The position numbers and the translations under genes were made by a program. A stretch of 64,000 nucleotides of DNA from Agaricus subrufescens (Eukaryota > Basidiomycota > Agaricomycetes > Agaricales > Agaricaceae), in assembly GCA_029945375.1 (NCBI GenBank), contig CM057059.1, forward strand, positions 310,001-374,000, written 5' to 3'. The notes beneath the pieces are model-generated. The model had not been told where the DNA came from, did not search any database, and saw only the letters and a program-made list of their open reading frames with translations. Positions 48,084 to 61,183 of the stretch are shown piece by piece. Every line of letters starts with the position of its first letter. Positions within the stretch are counted from its first letter, which is position 1.

Positions 48084-50471
48084 TACATGAGTAACAATGC
48101 CTGACAACGAAGCGGTGGGCTTCCCCGAGCTTACCGACCTATGTATAGAGTTAAAGTATAGCTGATGGACACAACCAGGACACAACCGGTATAGGATCAA
48201 ATGACAGTAGTATAGTATAGTATGTCGATTATCCATTAGCTAAGAATTCTCGGACGGAATCATAACAACTACGACCAAACGTGGGTTGTTTCGCCGCAAC
48301 CTATGTATAGACTCACTTCAACTTGAACGTGTCTCTTCAGTTTCTCAATAAATAAACTACTGCGCAGTCACTGTACTTAACAACCCAAAAACAGCCATAC
48401 ATACATATCCCCTTCGGCAAATAATAGCTACAACTACCATAATAATAAACGGCCTTCGAAAGCCGAAGCTTGAACATCTGCGCTCCCGCAACCACTTCAT
48501 CATGTTCCCGTACCTTAAAATAATACAACATTGTTCCCAACGCATAGCCAACGGATCCTATTGTCACTGGTATAGCGATTACTACTAATGAAACAATTAT
48601 CTTTGAATTTATCAATAAAGCTGTTGTGCTGAATGATATAACACACGGTGATGGATCACAATGACCAGTGTCTTGGATCCACTTCCATACATGAGATATG
48701 CTCATATATAATCTGTGATTCGGTATTTGTTTCCGAGGCAAGGGAGTGTATAACTTGAGCATATGGTCGACCGGGCTACCGTGGGGATGAACATAAATAT
48801 ATATACATCAATGGTTGCATCTTCCCACCACACGCATCCATCACACTGTAGCCGCGACTTATTAAAAACAAAACAAAAAACAAAGGAAACGAAACACAAA
48901 GTCGGACTCACGGAGAAGAAATCTCACAAGAGTCCGAACGCCTCATCTCATCCTCCGCGCCAATCATACTAAAATATCCAACCTCAGTATCTATCAGGCC
49001 CCTAATCACGATCATTCCGTTTCAATATTACACAAATCATTCCCACACCCCAAAAACCAAAGTAAAAAAAAAACAAACAAACCGAACTAGTTCACACCCA
49101 AAAAAATTGCCTAAACATAGAACCAACACACCATCATAACACAAACCCATTTATATCCTCATACGCGCCCGAGAAAAAAAGAAACCCACAAATAATAATA
49201 AAAAGTTTCTCAGAAACCCAAAAATAACATTCCAAGGCAATTCTTCCGCCGCCCTAAACCATATGAGTACTAGTTTCCTCTGGTGCGGTACCATGATGTG
49301 CTATACAATCGACACTAACAATTATTTTCAAAGTGTAACGTTTTTTTCGGGTTCTTTCCAAAAAAAACGAAGATCAGAACACTTACGCTCCACCGATTTC
49401 CGACTCGGCAGCTAATCCCCGCTGAGTGATCATGAACATCTCACTGTTCATCCACCCATTCTCAAACCTGAGACCTTCCAATACGGCATATATCTCTTCG
49501 CTTTGTAAAGGTAGTCGATATTTTCCCACTATTAAATTGCTTATTCACCTTCGGCCCAGTTGAAACCAATGTGACTATTGTAACGACAGGTCGCTCGAAC
49601 CCTTGGCCCCAGGTTGCAATGATATAAATGATGAGATGGCTTGTTGGCACCCTGCATAACGAAAACCTTGGCAATTTCTAGATTATACACATATTTTAAC
49701 GCGAAAAACCGATCTTAACCAGTCAAACCTCGAGACAGAGCTAAGCAATCCGAAGTTCCCAAAGAAAAAGAGAGGAAGATTCAAAAACAGTCATACAAGA
49801 AAAATGTAAATAAAGAATTTGTCAAACTTCGAGTATTGTTCAGAGTCTATGCACGCTTGTAGGTTGCTACGCATTATACTATACGGTATGGAAGAGAAAA
49901 AACTGAGTTGGCCAAATGTCTGAGTCATTCAACAAAAGACACCGAGAGGATGTACGCATGCAGCTAGAATGATTTGGTATAGAATAATCCGAGCGTGTGG
50001 GTTCTGTATGATAGAGGAGAAAAAAGTCAGGGGAAGAGAGACAAGGGACAGCCAAAGCTAGCAGGCGTGCTACGGGGGGGAAAACCTTGGGGGTATACGT
50101 ATGCGGAGTAATTTCAGGCAATTTGAGGCGCAACAATCGGTCATGCAGTAAAGGGGAGAGTAGAAAAATAAGAAACCAGTGACCGCAGCGTAAAAAGAAG
50201 GCAAGTCCAAGAACGTGCAATAAAATAAATGCGTGGGCAAGTATGAAGTTGGGCAAGCTGCCACACAGGAATAATGGAGCTGCGTGAGGATCCTTTGTGA
50301 GAAAACAAAGAAGGGGCGTGCAAGAGAGAGGGAGAATAGAAGAAGATATAGGGAAACCTCACTCATACTTGACCGACGCTGCCACCTCCTAAAACTGTCC
50401 ATGACCGACCACCTGATTATAGCAACAACGGCCCAAACAACAAATTATCCCCCTGTTTCAACAAGCGCTCC
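48084..50471. other. 2.4-kb intergenic region
   Basis: No gene could be supported. It holds long A-rich runs (49,000-49,250), consistent with the 3' UTR of the GT2 gene or spacer. ORFs at 48337-48762 and 49879-50256 (minus) were considered and set aside. Confidence 0.4.
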
Positions 50472-52226
50472 TCAGCGAGCGTATCCGACCTGCAACTCGA
50501 CACCCTCGTCTTCTTTTCTTCGAGTCGCACTACCCCGGTTTGAGTATCCAACCGTTGAGCTTGGGCTGTCGCGGTAGGGTGATAGAGGTGTTTGATCACG
50601 GAACGGAGACAGCGGGTTTTGAGAGTTGGTATACGCGCTAGCCGGTTGTGAGTAAGGATTGTTACCCGCTTTCTCATTGCTCGCATCAATAGCAGCAGTG
50701 GCAGCACCGATGTCACCGATACCGGCACGTGTTCCCCATCCGGTCTGTATGATAGGATTAGCAACCTTTCGGCTTGAGAAAACGAGAGACTTACTTCGTG
50801 TAGTGTGCAAAGGGCATAAAGCTTCATAACGGCGAAATAGTATCCAAATAGGATGAAGGCAGGTACATAGATGACGTCTTGAGGGCGGTTCCAAAGATGT
50901 GGGAGGAGCTTGGCTGTACGGGTCGCACTAAGCCAAACGACGTATGATAGGACGATATTCCTATGGAGAGAATAAGTAACCTAAAATCACACGTGGGTAC
51001 GGTTACTGACCACCAAGGCAAGTGATACCCGCCAGAATCGACGGGAACCGTACTCTTGTATACAAGGTATGCAACCAAGCAGGGTCCGACGAGTAAGGTA
51101 AAAGGGTTGATAAGTTTATCGCACTAGCGTAGGAAGTTAGTCTACTTGAAAGAAAGACCAAGACAAAGGCTAAGAACCAACCATAGTATATGCGACGTAA
51201 GGGTGCTGAGACCAGATGTAGCGTTCCATGAATAAGCTCCTCATATCCGACCGCCACGTATTTCGAGTCCAACGAAGGACCTGCTTCAGGAAGCGCCAAT
51301 TGGGCTTCATGGTACTCAAAAGCTCTGCTTCCTTGCAGACCTGAACTTGGGTGTTCCATCCGTGGCTAACCATCCATCGTGTCAAAAATTTGTCGTCGCC
51401 GGAATTAAGTTGGTATTTTCCGAGCCAATAGTCATGGGTGAAACCATGTAAAAACTCTGGGTCTTTGAGAATGACAGTACGGTAAGCAGCTGTCCGTCCT
51501 GATAAACAGGGTATGCCGCCGTCTATGTGGGTGGAGGAGGCAATCTCGATATTTCGAATAGTAAGCCGGAAAGCGGCTAGTACCTCCCACACGGTCATCT
51601 TACTGCCAACAGATTGTACTCTTTGGCTTGTTCCGACGCCGCCCACTTGTTGGTCTTCGAAACAGGCAAGGACATAGGGAAGGAGAGTAGGCGGCCAGAT
51701 AGCATCATCATCAGCGAATACGATGATGTCAGTGGTGCAGTTCTTGATGCCATGGCTCATTTGAAGGCGTTTGTTGGCAAAAGGTACAGTAAGGACGCGG
51801 ATGCGTTCAGGATCGACTTGGTTGGCAAGGTCCTGAAGGGGTCCTAGCATTTTTTCCTCAGTGATGATGAGGATTTCCTTTGGCTTGCCGACAAGCCAAC
51901 TGTGGGCGGCTTCTTTGAATTCTTCGCCGGCATCGATGGTGGGGACAATGATAGTCACATCTTCAGAAGGGATATAGGTGGGGTTTTCTGGTATAGGAAC
52001 GGGACGGTATGTCCACCACGCGGCCACACGTATTAAGAACCATAAGTAGCGGTAGAAACTGGATGCCGGTCAGCTGGAAAAAAGTCAAACTAGGACACAG
52101 AAAAACGCTACCCGATAATTCCAAACGGGATGACTAGGGGTAGATGTAAGCTCGGGAAGGCCAGGAGTGGGAGCGAAAGGCTGGTTACTCACATACTGGA
52201 AAATTATCAGCGGTGAGGTAGAGCAT
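50472..52226 (-). CDS. CPS1: CPS1/hyaluronan-synthase-like GT2 glycosyltransferase
   Basis: The ATG at 52226 starts MLYLTADNFPV; after an intron (donor GTGAGT, acceptor CCCCTAG) comes FIPFGIIGFYRYLWFLIRV, a membrane span. The start was chosen because only this acceptor keeps frame. The GT2 domain follows: VTIIVPTIDAGEEF, the DDD of IVFADDDAIWPP, CLSGRTAAYR, NSGDDKFLTRW and the QxxRW-type QVLRWTRNTWR. C-terminal spans follow (INPFTLLVGPCLVAYLVY, YYFAVMKLYALCTLHE), then a hydrophilic tail ending at the stop 50472-50474. These are the motifs of processive, membrane-embedded synthases such as the Cryptococcus Cps1 protein. It likely polymerises a cell-surface polysaccharide from UDP-sugar; the product is not deduced. 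Confidence 0.87.
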
Positions 52227-53569
52227 TGGGGGGTGAAAAGGAGCGAATTATTCCAGCACGGCGAGAATCTATAAGCCAGCGAATGGCCTCTCAGGAGGAG
52301 GGGGGCGGCGGGGCGGAGTTGGTCAGAGAGGGAGGAGGATAACAAAGCCTGGCCAATTTCGCAACCCCTCCCACGCAGTTGCCAAGGCCAAACCAGCCCG
52401 GCGGAGTCCAAATTGCGCTTAGATAATCTTCCGGCACGTGCATCGCCCGCCGCTCGCCCTGGCAACTCTCCGGCGTTGACAGCTCGGTACGCGCAATATC
52501 CATCAAGTATCTCCGGGCGGCCCACATACAGTTGAATAGGTCAGATGCCCGTGCACGGGCCCCGCTGCAGAGCCTCTCCACGAAAACACATCCATCCAGC
52601 CGCCGCGTTCTGATCCCTAACTTTAAGTGAGAGGTGCCGCTTCTCGGAATTCCTATCAACACATCAACCTACGGCATCTCAAATTGAATACCAGAATTTT
52701 CATCGGCTCAGAATGATCTGCGTATCCCCTCCAGCTCTCATACGTAGCACAGCCCATCGGCCTTCGTTCCGTAGCCTCACTGCCTCTGCATGGGCTCACT
52801 TAATGCTTCCATTCCTCCTATATCTCATAAAACATCAATCTAAGAGCAACTAACAACTCTCGATGCCGTGTTCTGACGTTCTCCCACACCGAACCGACCA
52901 GAAGAAACGAACCATCATGTGGGCGGTAACTGCCGTACAACACGTTCAACGGCCCTGCCGAATACAGGCCGAACAAGTGGATTCGAGATTTCTGGGATAT
53001 CACCGCAACGACTGCCTCTTCACCTGAAACATACAAAAACGAATCAAAGGCCGATGACACTTTCCCCTTAACGCTCGCAAACCTCCAGCATCCGATCTTT
53101 TCCACCCCCCCCATTTTGTCCTTCAATCAAAGCACCCCCGTCAACGGTCAAAATCACCATCGCAAAAAAAAAGTCCGATTGCCGTTATATTAATAACGGC
53201 AACTGCGCCACCTGCGCATTTCCATTTCATAGTTTAGTCTAACGCTTCCTCTTCGCCAAACTAAACCGAATTAAGGCAACTATATAGCCAATCTTCGCTA
53301 TCACTGATGTCTTGGTGAAGACACCCTTCATTTAACACTCTACGCCAATGCTCTAAAACCTCAACGAGGCGACTTCTATAATCGGAAGGAACACTGATGT
53401 CGGCGCGACAGCAACGATCCCGTCGGGCACTCCAAATCCTGGGACCGTACTGACTGACACCAACATCATTACGAGGTCCAAAGTATTAAAGATAAAATAA
53501 TAAATCCACAAAGAATGTATGCATTACCGCCGTCGACACCACAAGCCCAACCCACAAAAAACAAAAGAA
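52227..53569. other. Intergenic region with a perfect palindrome
   Basis: About 1.3 kb without a supported gene. A TTG-started frame at 52818-53126 (minus) looks weakly protein-like but has no splice partners. A 10-bp stem palindrome lies at 53179-53202. Confidence 0.4.
53179..53202. repeat. Perfect 10-bp inverted repeat
   Basis: TTGCCGTTAT and ATAACGGCAA flank a four-base loop ATTA. It lies in the gap between the PC-esterase 3' end and the GT2 start codon. A protein-binding site or hairpin is possible; no function is shown. Confidence 0.6.
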
Positions 53570-55114
53570 CTAATTTTCAGACACTTCACGACTGAGGAAA
53601 TGCCAAATATAATGCGTCCATCCTTCAAGAACGCCAGCACCTGTCATGTAATGCAAGCAATCGCCCGCAGCATGCTATTATACATCCATCAGCCAAAAAA
53701 GGGGGGAGAGGTAGATCAAACACCAGACTTACCGCATCAGGGCGCAATCGCGCCGGTCGATCTATAGGCAAGAAATAAATATCAGGATATTTCTTTCTCG
53801 CAGAAAGAGTTTTCTATGAAACACCGATGTCAACACCATAATCCCACAACAAAAAACATCAACCATACCTCAAATCTAGCATTAAAATCCCAAATACTTC
53901 CCCAATTATACCAATTCCACTTAAACGGTTCAATCTCCGTCCACGCTTTCCTAAAAGAATGACAATCTTCATGACCGGGCAGATAAGCCCTCACAACCAC
54001 CTTCTTCGTCCCCATCTTCAACGTCGTCTTCACCCCCAACCTCTTCTGCTCCTTCCAAATCGCCGTCTGCACCTGCGCACCCCACTGCGCCATCGCAAAC
54101 TCAAAAAACTCCAACAAATCCTCAATCCCATTCCCCTCATCCTTAAAATACCTAAACAGCGTCGTCGTCCAATGCCCCCCAGTACTAACAATCATCGTCC
54201 CATAATTCCCTTTCGGCATCGGCGAAAAGAACACATCAAGATATTCTTGAACAGGCACCGTCCAAACCGCTTCAGTTCCAAAAAGTGACTCGTTAGGCGA
54301 AAAGTTGGGATGTTTGATATGATATAACGCGTTTAGCTCCGCCTTCGAGAATAAGATATCGATCCTGCGGAACGTAACGAGTGGGGTCCCTGTAATATTA
54401 AATCCAGCAGGAAGCGTAATGTTAGAAATGATGGGAGATTCAGGGTTCAGATATAAATTTTGTGGCCAGCCGCGATCCCAACTTTGACCAGAAGCATAAT
54501 AAGGTGTCGCAATAACATGCGGATACAGCGAACACGAAAGCGAAAAAAAGTGGTTTTCCGTCACCGAATCTATCAAAATGAACAAAACGCCCATTAGCTT
54601 TCAACGTTCATCATGAGTAGAAAAATGAAATTTTGAAACACATACCACCAACTAACAACCATCCACCATCCTCCACCAACTCCTTCACAAGCGCAACAGG
54701 ATCAAAAGACCTCAAACCCTGACACCCCTCCCCCGGAACCCACTCCCAAGAACTCACATCCGGAAACCTATCCCACTTCCCCACATCATCAACCGCCAAA
54801 TGCCAATCAACCTCCCTCGTACTCGCACACCCCTCAAACCCCGCAATCTTCAAAGCATCCTCCTTCGAACTCAAACTCGTCAAATTCGTCCGTGGACGAA
54901 GAGCCCAAGAACCATTCGAATACGACTCCGGCGAACAACTGTCTTGTTGGTAGACAATGTTAGGTATTTTAACTTGGGGTATCTTGACTTGGAAGAGAGA
55001 GGAGGGAAAGTTATAGGTGTAGACGAGGATTATAGTCGCGGCAGCGGCGCCTAGAGCCACAAGTCTACCAGTAAAGGTACGTGGACTTAGACCCATTAGA
55101 TTGAGCATGCCCAT
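53570..55114 (-). CDS. GDS/DxxH acyl-esterase-like membrane protein (PC-esterase, Pmr5/Cas1 type)
   Basis: The ATG at 55114 gives MGMLNLMGLSPRTFTGRLVA, then a membrane anchor (LVALGAAAATIILVYTY). The catalytic-type GDS block follows the intron near 54,600 (GGWLLVGDSVTENHFFSLSC), then a long central region (KYFKDEGNGI-type text, EPFKWNWYNWGSIWDFNARFE). The last exons give YPDIYFLPIDRPARLRPDA, then GDCLHYMTGAGVLEGW and SREVSEN with TAG at 53570-53572. GDS together with the D-x-x-H of DCLH is the signature of the PC-esterase family, related to Cas1 and plant TBL O-acetyltransferases. A Golgi or secretory type II protein that acylates or deacylates a glycan is plausible; the substrate is unknown. 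Confidence 0.78.
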
Positions 55115-55782
55115 GCGCAGGCAAAACAACTTCTAGTCCAGAATCGTCTGCCTAGAGAAAAGACTCGAGCCCAAGCGAAAGTAGTGAGTTGGATGTTGAA
55201 AAAGACGTTTACGTGGAATGGGGAGCCGGTGGGGCTAAGGCAGTGGGGGGTACCAAAAATAGACAACCACATGAAAACAACTACAAACCTACAATACAGT
55301 TAGTTACTTTCGTCAATCCTAGTGTTTAGCAGTTATTGATATCATCTCTGTTGGGCTTTTGGTTTTCTTCCTTAGCCAAACTCGGGCCATTCGCAGCCCA
55401 AGCTAGAAAATGCGAGCGGATCAAACTACAAGCATGCCACAAAACTGCCTAGTAACCACAACATTTGATGACTCCAACTATTTATACAACATCGGGAGCT
55501 CCAAGCTCCAAAAAATCAAAGCGAGTAACAAAGCAATAGTAGTAATACAACCAGTTCCCAACTAGAGAACACGAGAAATTGATCCCGACCTCGAAGATTT
55601 TACGAGACGAAAGAACTCTGGAGCGTTCCGTTCAGAGTGTCATCATTCATGATCATGATTTGGCGGTGACCCATCCATCTATCATTCAAAGCCAGGTCAA
55701 AACGTAATGTTCTGTAATGTTACACCTCGACTCGAACCGTTACTCACCGTCTGAAATCATGAAGACCTAGGGCAATCACGAG
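55115..55782. other. Intergenic region
   Basis: About 670 bp upstream of the GDS protein start and beyond the F-box gene stop. A stretch at 55240 (AGGCAGTGGGGGG) resembles a Tc1 end by chance; no partner end is found. No gene supported. Confidence 0.4.
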
Positions 55783-57884
55783 CTAATAGAAAACATCTTC
55801 CATACATCCATTCCCGAAATACGGCTTCAATCCATACATCCAATACTCAATATTCGGACGATAGAATTCTAATGTCACCATATAAACCCATATCACCTTG
55901 TGAAACATAACGAAAGAGATTACTCACCATCATCAAAGGGTACATAAACGACCTTCTCCAATCCTTGATGCATCCAACGCCGACGAGGGACATCATCCTC
56001 AAATAGACATTTCCATTTATCCACCAAAGCCGAGGCCCGCTCCGGAATTCTATGATTTTCAGGAGTGAACTGATCGGGGGACATCCTGCCGAGTGCACGC
56101 AGCATGAAATGCACTCGTGTGCGCTGTCAAACCGAAATTCAGCCAATGATTGATTCAGGAGATGAGCTAAAAACGCTCACAAAGAGAATTTTCACATCAT
56201 CAACAACTTCGAGTTCCATACTATCAAGACAATCTAATATCATTTGCGATTTTTCCTCATTAAATGTATCCACAATGACAGAATCCGTGTTGAAAAATGG
56301 AAAGGAGTAGTAGATATGTTGCAGTTTGACTTGACATAGCTCTTCTTTTTCGATGAAGTACATATCCTCTTCATCCCCATCCTCAATATACCACCCCTCT
56401 AGAACATCAAACAAGGCCCAAACATCGTTTCCTTGTCCAGATATGATTTCAATGTGGTGTAGAGACGATCCGGAGTTAGGTGCTTCAGCCCAACGAACAA
56501 GTGCATTGAGGTCTGCGGATAAAATTTTGGATCGTGCAAAGCCGAGATGACAACAATCGTCGAGGAGTATATGGAGGGTATGCAGTCGCCTGAGGGGGAT
56601 CGTCTCCTGACTAACCAAACGGAGAAAACTGGGCACGACGTCGATATAACGGAAATGTAATTTCAGGTATTCCAAATGAACCAATCTGTGAAACGGCAGG
56701 AGTGTCAAGTTCAGGCGCGACGCATTCGGTGCGTAACGGGGGTGTGCGAGTGTTAAGCACTTGAGAGACTTTTTATTGCGTTCCAAAAACCGGACCAAAG
56801 AGCTGAATGGCCCGTGTTCTCCAATCCCACATGATGTTCTAAAATCTTCTAGAACAGGCGAAGCGATAAATTCCAAGTGTTCAGCGGAAACATCTTGGGT
56901 AGAGTTTAGGCGCAGATGCCTGAGGTTTGGTAGATTGAGTTTTTCGGGCCCTGAAACTATAAATCCCGAGCCGAAGAATTCCAGGTCAAGAACAACTAAC
57001 TTGTTGCAGAAGGAGAGGTGAGACAGAGGAGCAGAAACAGGGAGCTCAAACTTCAGGCGTTTGAGCTCGCTCAATCGGATGAAATTCGGAAGAGACTGAG
57101 GGGACCCCTGGTCGGTTGTGAGGTAAAGACCAACGTCCCTGAGCTGTGGTGTGAGGCGAAAGACTCCTGTATAAGTGACCTGAAAACCCTCAATGTCCAG
57201 GTCAATATGATATAATCGAGTGAGTCGGTTGTGAAGCTGGGCGAGCTGTTGTCCAAGTTTCTGAGTCCACCTGCCGGAAACGATGGATGCGCTCCCCCAG
57301 CGTTCGGCGTGCCGAATCAGTATATCAAGAATAGCATTCGCGTAACCGCAGAGGGGGTCTTCAAATTCATCATCTTCATCGAGCAGAAGCGGATCCCAAT
57401 TGCCCTCCCATCTGAATGTGAGAGCCTGGTCTCTCGACCGAGCAATATACTCTGGCATAAATGCCAACAACGCCTCGGCTACCCGAGAGCGGTTCAGTAA
57501 ACAAGGCAACGGTATTCTGGTCCAGAGCTGAGGGGTGTGGAGAGCGAGTTCCCTCCAATAGTGACATATATGCGATAGGTACCAAGGAGGGGAGAGACGG
57601 ACAGGATCCAAGCAGTGGAGGAAGATGTAGATGAGAATTTCCGGAGGGACGCGTCGAGTCCATGACGACAGGAGCCCACGGTGCTCGCGGACAAATCTCT
57701 TCGAGTCCGAGACATGACTCGAGTCTGTCAGGTCAGGAAGACGCATTTCGACCGCAGATATGGCTGTACGGATGCTAATGCCGTCATCATCGCTGACGGG
57801 AGTGTTACGCCCGAAGAGATGGGGAACCGGTGAGCGTAGAGCCCCAAAAGCTCTGTCCAGGCCAGGACACTGCTGGTGCGCCAT
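55783..57884 (-). CDS. F-box-type protein with leucine-rich-repeat-like region
   Basis: Three exons (57884-56181, 56123-55928, 55868-55783) total exactly 661 residues. Near residue 75 is the F-box signature: RRVPPEILIYIFLHCLDPVR, SHICHYWRELALHTPQLW. Leu-rich segments follow (LRHLRLNSTQ, HLEYLKLHFRYIDV, RRLHTLHILLDDC), typical of the large agaricomycete F-box/LRR families. Reading through the first splice site gives a premature stop; splicing adds FEDDVPRRRWMHQG, KVVYVPFDD and the ending EYWMYGLKPYFGNGCMEDVFY. The F-box would bind Skp1 in an SCF ubiquitin ligase; the target is unknown. Family moderately sure. Confidence 0.78.
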
Positions 57885-58158
57885 GGCAGCCCAGAAATAA
57901 GGCCAGGATGCTTTTGACGATCGGCGGCCGGGGTGGGGACAGTCTGCAGGCCATGTGAGAGACGATGTGGGGCGAATGTGCTGGAATAAAAATAAAAATA
58001 ATGCTGTGTGACCGAGTCACGGTGCGGAGTTTGAATCACTCGAGGCAGCGGGGCAGCGGGGAGCTGCTCATCGTCACCGACTGCCACCATTGCTGATATC
58101 TTCAGCTGCTCTTGCTCTGCTGCCTAACAACTCTCCTTAGACCTCCTCTGAACACTTC

Positions 58159-59017
58159 ATGAAACTCAGCCTACTTGCGGCTGCCTTGACCGCCGCCACA
58201 CTCGGTCTGTCCTGATCTTAATTACTCCTAACCCTGTTTCCTCATGCTCGGTCAGGTCAAGTCGCCGCCAGTCCCCTGCGTGTGGTCGTCGTAACCAGTT
58301 CCAACGATGTACCCATCACCTCCAACCTCCGCTTCGGCCATGCCCTCGCGGACAGCCCCGTAGCCAAGTTGACCCTACCCTCTCAATCCGACAATAAAGC
58401 AGTCATCCGTCGTCCTTGTGGCAAGCATGTCAAGGACAAATTCCTTCAAATGTCCAATGCATTCCGCACCGCTCTTGGTTTGGCTCCCATCGAGACTGCT
58501 CAACCCAAGCCTGGCGACCATATCCATGGTGGCATGGTTCATATCTTGCCTTTTGTTGGCACCCCATCTTCGGTCTACAAGCCCGTCGAACATCACAAAC
58601 AATCCAAATCTGGTTACGTCAAGGTTCACCATGACCATGTTCATGGCCACAAGTTCCACAAGTGGGGAAAGACTTTCTCCATGCGCGTTCACAACGCCCT
58701 CATGGCTCTAGGCCCATGGGAAGGCCGCGCCGTCGCATTTGTCCTTGGTAAGTGTTTTGCCATCATGATGAATCATTTTCTGATCTGACTGTTCCTTTTC
58801 TCCGAAACCAAAAGGTTGTGGTATCGGTGTTCTCCTCAGAATGTTCTGGGTCCTGACCGTCGTTACTTACCGTGCCATCCGCGGAGAACCTGATGAAGAA
58901 TACACTATCATCGAGGAATACAACTCGGCGGAAGACATCGTCGTCCCTCCTCCTACCTATACCATCATCGACGAGAAGGAACAAATCAAGATCAAGGATA
59001 GCCAGAATGCTGACTGA
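58159..59017 (+). CDS. Small secreted or type I membrane protein, His-rich
   Basis: Three exons (58159-58204, 58256-58747, 58815-59017) give 246 residues. A signal peptide (MKLSLLAAALTAATLGQ-type, cut near VAAS) is followed by a luminal domain with RRPCGKHVKDKFLQ, HGGMVHILPFVG and a His cluster KVHHDHVHGHKFHKWGK. A membrane span follows (GRAVAFVLGCGIGVLLRMFW), then an acidic cytosolic tail with PPPTYTIIDE. The His run could bind metal. I do not recognise the family; similar short basidiomycete proteins are common. It is divergent from the F-box gene, 274 bp apart. Confidence 0.75.
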
Positions 59018-59391
59018 ACAACTTTGGAGTAACTTCGCGCTATATCCGCTTTCAGTAATCTTTCTCTCTCCCTTACCGTCAGACGTTACATCATCTCATT
59101 GTAATTGTAAACTCTGGACTACAGTATTCCGATGTGCGTAGACTCTCGGCGGCGATTCAAATATAATCAGAAAATGATATTCTTCAGATACACCCTTAGT
59201 GATCTGTCAAACTCGTTCCCAAGGGCGCCAGTGGTGTAGTCAGCTGAGCCTATTTTTAGTGATTTAACCATGCACACAAAGCCATTAACAAACATGAGAG
59301 AAAAACATCGATAGCCATGAGAGAGTTATAAAGGACGCCTTTCTTTCTTCCTTCCCATTGTCTGCGCTGACATCTCGTTTCACCTATCCCA
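59018..59391. promoter_or_regulatory. Upstream region of AKR copy 1
   Basis: No gene. A TATAAAG box (59327-59333) lies 59 bp upstream of the ATG, and a pyrimidine-rich stretch follows it. Confidence 0.5.
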
Positions 59392-61183
59392 ATGCCGAAA
59401 AAGCCTGTTTCATACGGTGAGTGCAAGTGGAGTGGACAGTATAGAGCAACACCTTACTTCCTCTTGTATACCTAGTTCGACTGGGTAATTCAGGATTGAA
59501 GATCTCCAAGATCATCCTGGGATGCATGTCATACGGAGACCCCCGCTGGGAATCCTGGGTGATCGGTGACGAGGAAGAGGTTTTCCGTCACATCAAGATT
59601 GCGTTAGTCTATTCCTTGCACACAAGGCGCTCGCGAAAAATAATCTTACCGTCTGATCAGATACGACGCTGGAATTCAGACATTTGATACCGCAAACGTG
59701 AGTCTCCCGCCTATATAGAGAAATGATATGTGACAGTGGGGTTACTAGGCCTACTCCAACGGTGCCTCTGAGGTTCTTCTCGGTAAAGCGATCAAGAAGC
59801 TCAACCTTCCCCGCGATGAGATCGTAGTCATGACCAAGGTTACTACTTGTTCAACATTCGAGAACTGTTTTGTGACTTATATCTGTGTAGCTTTACTTTA
59901 CTACCGGCCGAGAACCCGGCACCAGTTTTTTTGCGAGTGGGCTCGATCCCGATGATGAAGGCTACATCAACCAACATGGATTGAGCAGGAAGGTAAGCAA
60001 GACTTAGATGAACTACGAAAGGCGGATGCTTAATTGGCCCTTGATATTAGCACATCTTCGAGTCGGTCAAGCATAGTCTTGAGAGGCTTCAACTTGATTA
60101 TGTTGATTTGTTACAATGTGCGCTGCACCTATATCACCAAGGTCTCTCCAGTACTCAATTAACTTGTTGTAGGCCACCGGTTTGATTACGAAACGCCTAT
60201 CGAGGAGACCGTAAGTACAATGGACAATTGATCTGAGCCGAACATGGCGATTCTCATCCATTTTTGTTAGATGCAAGCTCTCCATGATGTCGTTCAAGCA
60301 GGATACGTTCGTTACATTGGCATGAGTTCTTGCTATGCTTGGCAATGTAAGTTTCGGTATCCTGCTTCGAGAGAACTTTCTTACTCATGATGCAATCATT
60401 TCTTTAGTCCATGCTATGCAAAGTATGCGACTTTGAATCAAATCTCTACTACACTCACATCTAACAAACATATCATAGACTACGCCATTGCGAACAAACT
60501 CACTCCATTCATCTCTATGCAGAACCATTACAGTCTCATTTATCGTGAAGAGGAACGTGAAATGATGCCCACACTCAAAGTACGTGTGTGCTTTTTTATT
60601 TTTGTCTCCGTCACGCGCATGACGAGTGCCTTGAAAAAAAAATAGCATTTCGGCGTGGGCTCTATCCCATGGTCCCCTCTGGGCAGTGGACTTCTGACTC
60701 GTCCGCTACAACAAGGCAAGGACACCAAAAGAGGTCAGACTGATGGGTTTTTGGCTAGATATGATGGTGTTAGTGGAACGGATGAGATTATCAACAGGTT
60801 GGTATTTGGAAAACATATATCTCTGAACATGGACGCTGACGTTTTGACTAGAGTTGAGGAAGTTGCCAAGAAACGGGGTATTTCAATGGCTCAAGTTGCT
60901 GTTGCTTGGACTCTGGCTAAAGAAGGTGGGTTCACAATTATGATAACCCGCCACATTAAGCGATTACCTTGATTGATTTGTAGTGGTTTCTGCGCCTATT
61001 GTGGGGACGACCTCAATTAAGAACTTGGAAGATATCATTGGTATCTGTCTTTTCATTATGCGTGGCTCTGTCCTGTCATTAACAACTTTTTCCTTAGCGG
61101 GCGCGAATGTCGTTCTCACTCCTGAGGAAATTAAATATCTTGAGGAACCCTACAAGGCGCAATCTGTTATCGGTCATACTTAG
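59392..61183 (+). CDS. Aldo-keto reductase, copy 1
   Basis: About twelve exons, mostly short, form a reductase of about 345 residues: MPKKPVSY, RLGNSGLKISKIILGCMSYG, the catalytic Asp and Tyr in FDTANAYSNGASEVLLG, Lys in VVMTK, His in LLQCHRFD, then YVRYIGMSSCYAWQF, SLIYREEEREMMPT and a C terminus PIVGTTSIKNLEDII, LTPEEIKYLEEPYK. The tetrad D-Y-K-H is complete. It belongs to the fungal AKR group near aryl-alcohol dehydrogenase/versiconal reductase types and would use NADPH to reduce aldehydes or ketones. A copy with the same exon plan follows at 61933. Substrate unknown. Confidence 0.88.

Noticed and set aside
48337..48762. 141-codon hydrophobic ORF on the minus strand
   Set aside because: Low-complexity Tyr/Cys-rich text in AT-rich spacer; no supporting motif or exon.
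49592..49612. tRNA B-box-like GGGTTCGAG sequence on the minus strand
   Set aside because: No matching A box, acceptor stem or anticodon arm around it.
52818..53126. 102-codon frame on the minus strand
   Set aside because: It starts at TTG rather than ATG, has no splice partners and matches no family.
55235..55262. Possible second Tc1 end (CAGTGGGGGG)
   Set aside because: No flanking TA and no inverted partner within a plausible distance.
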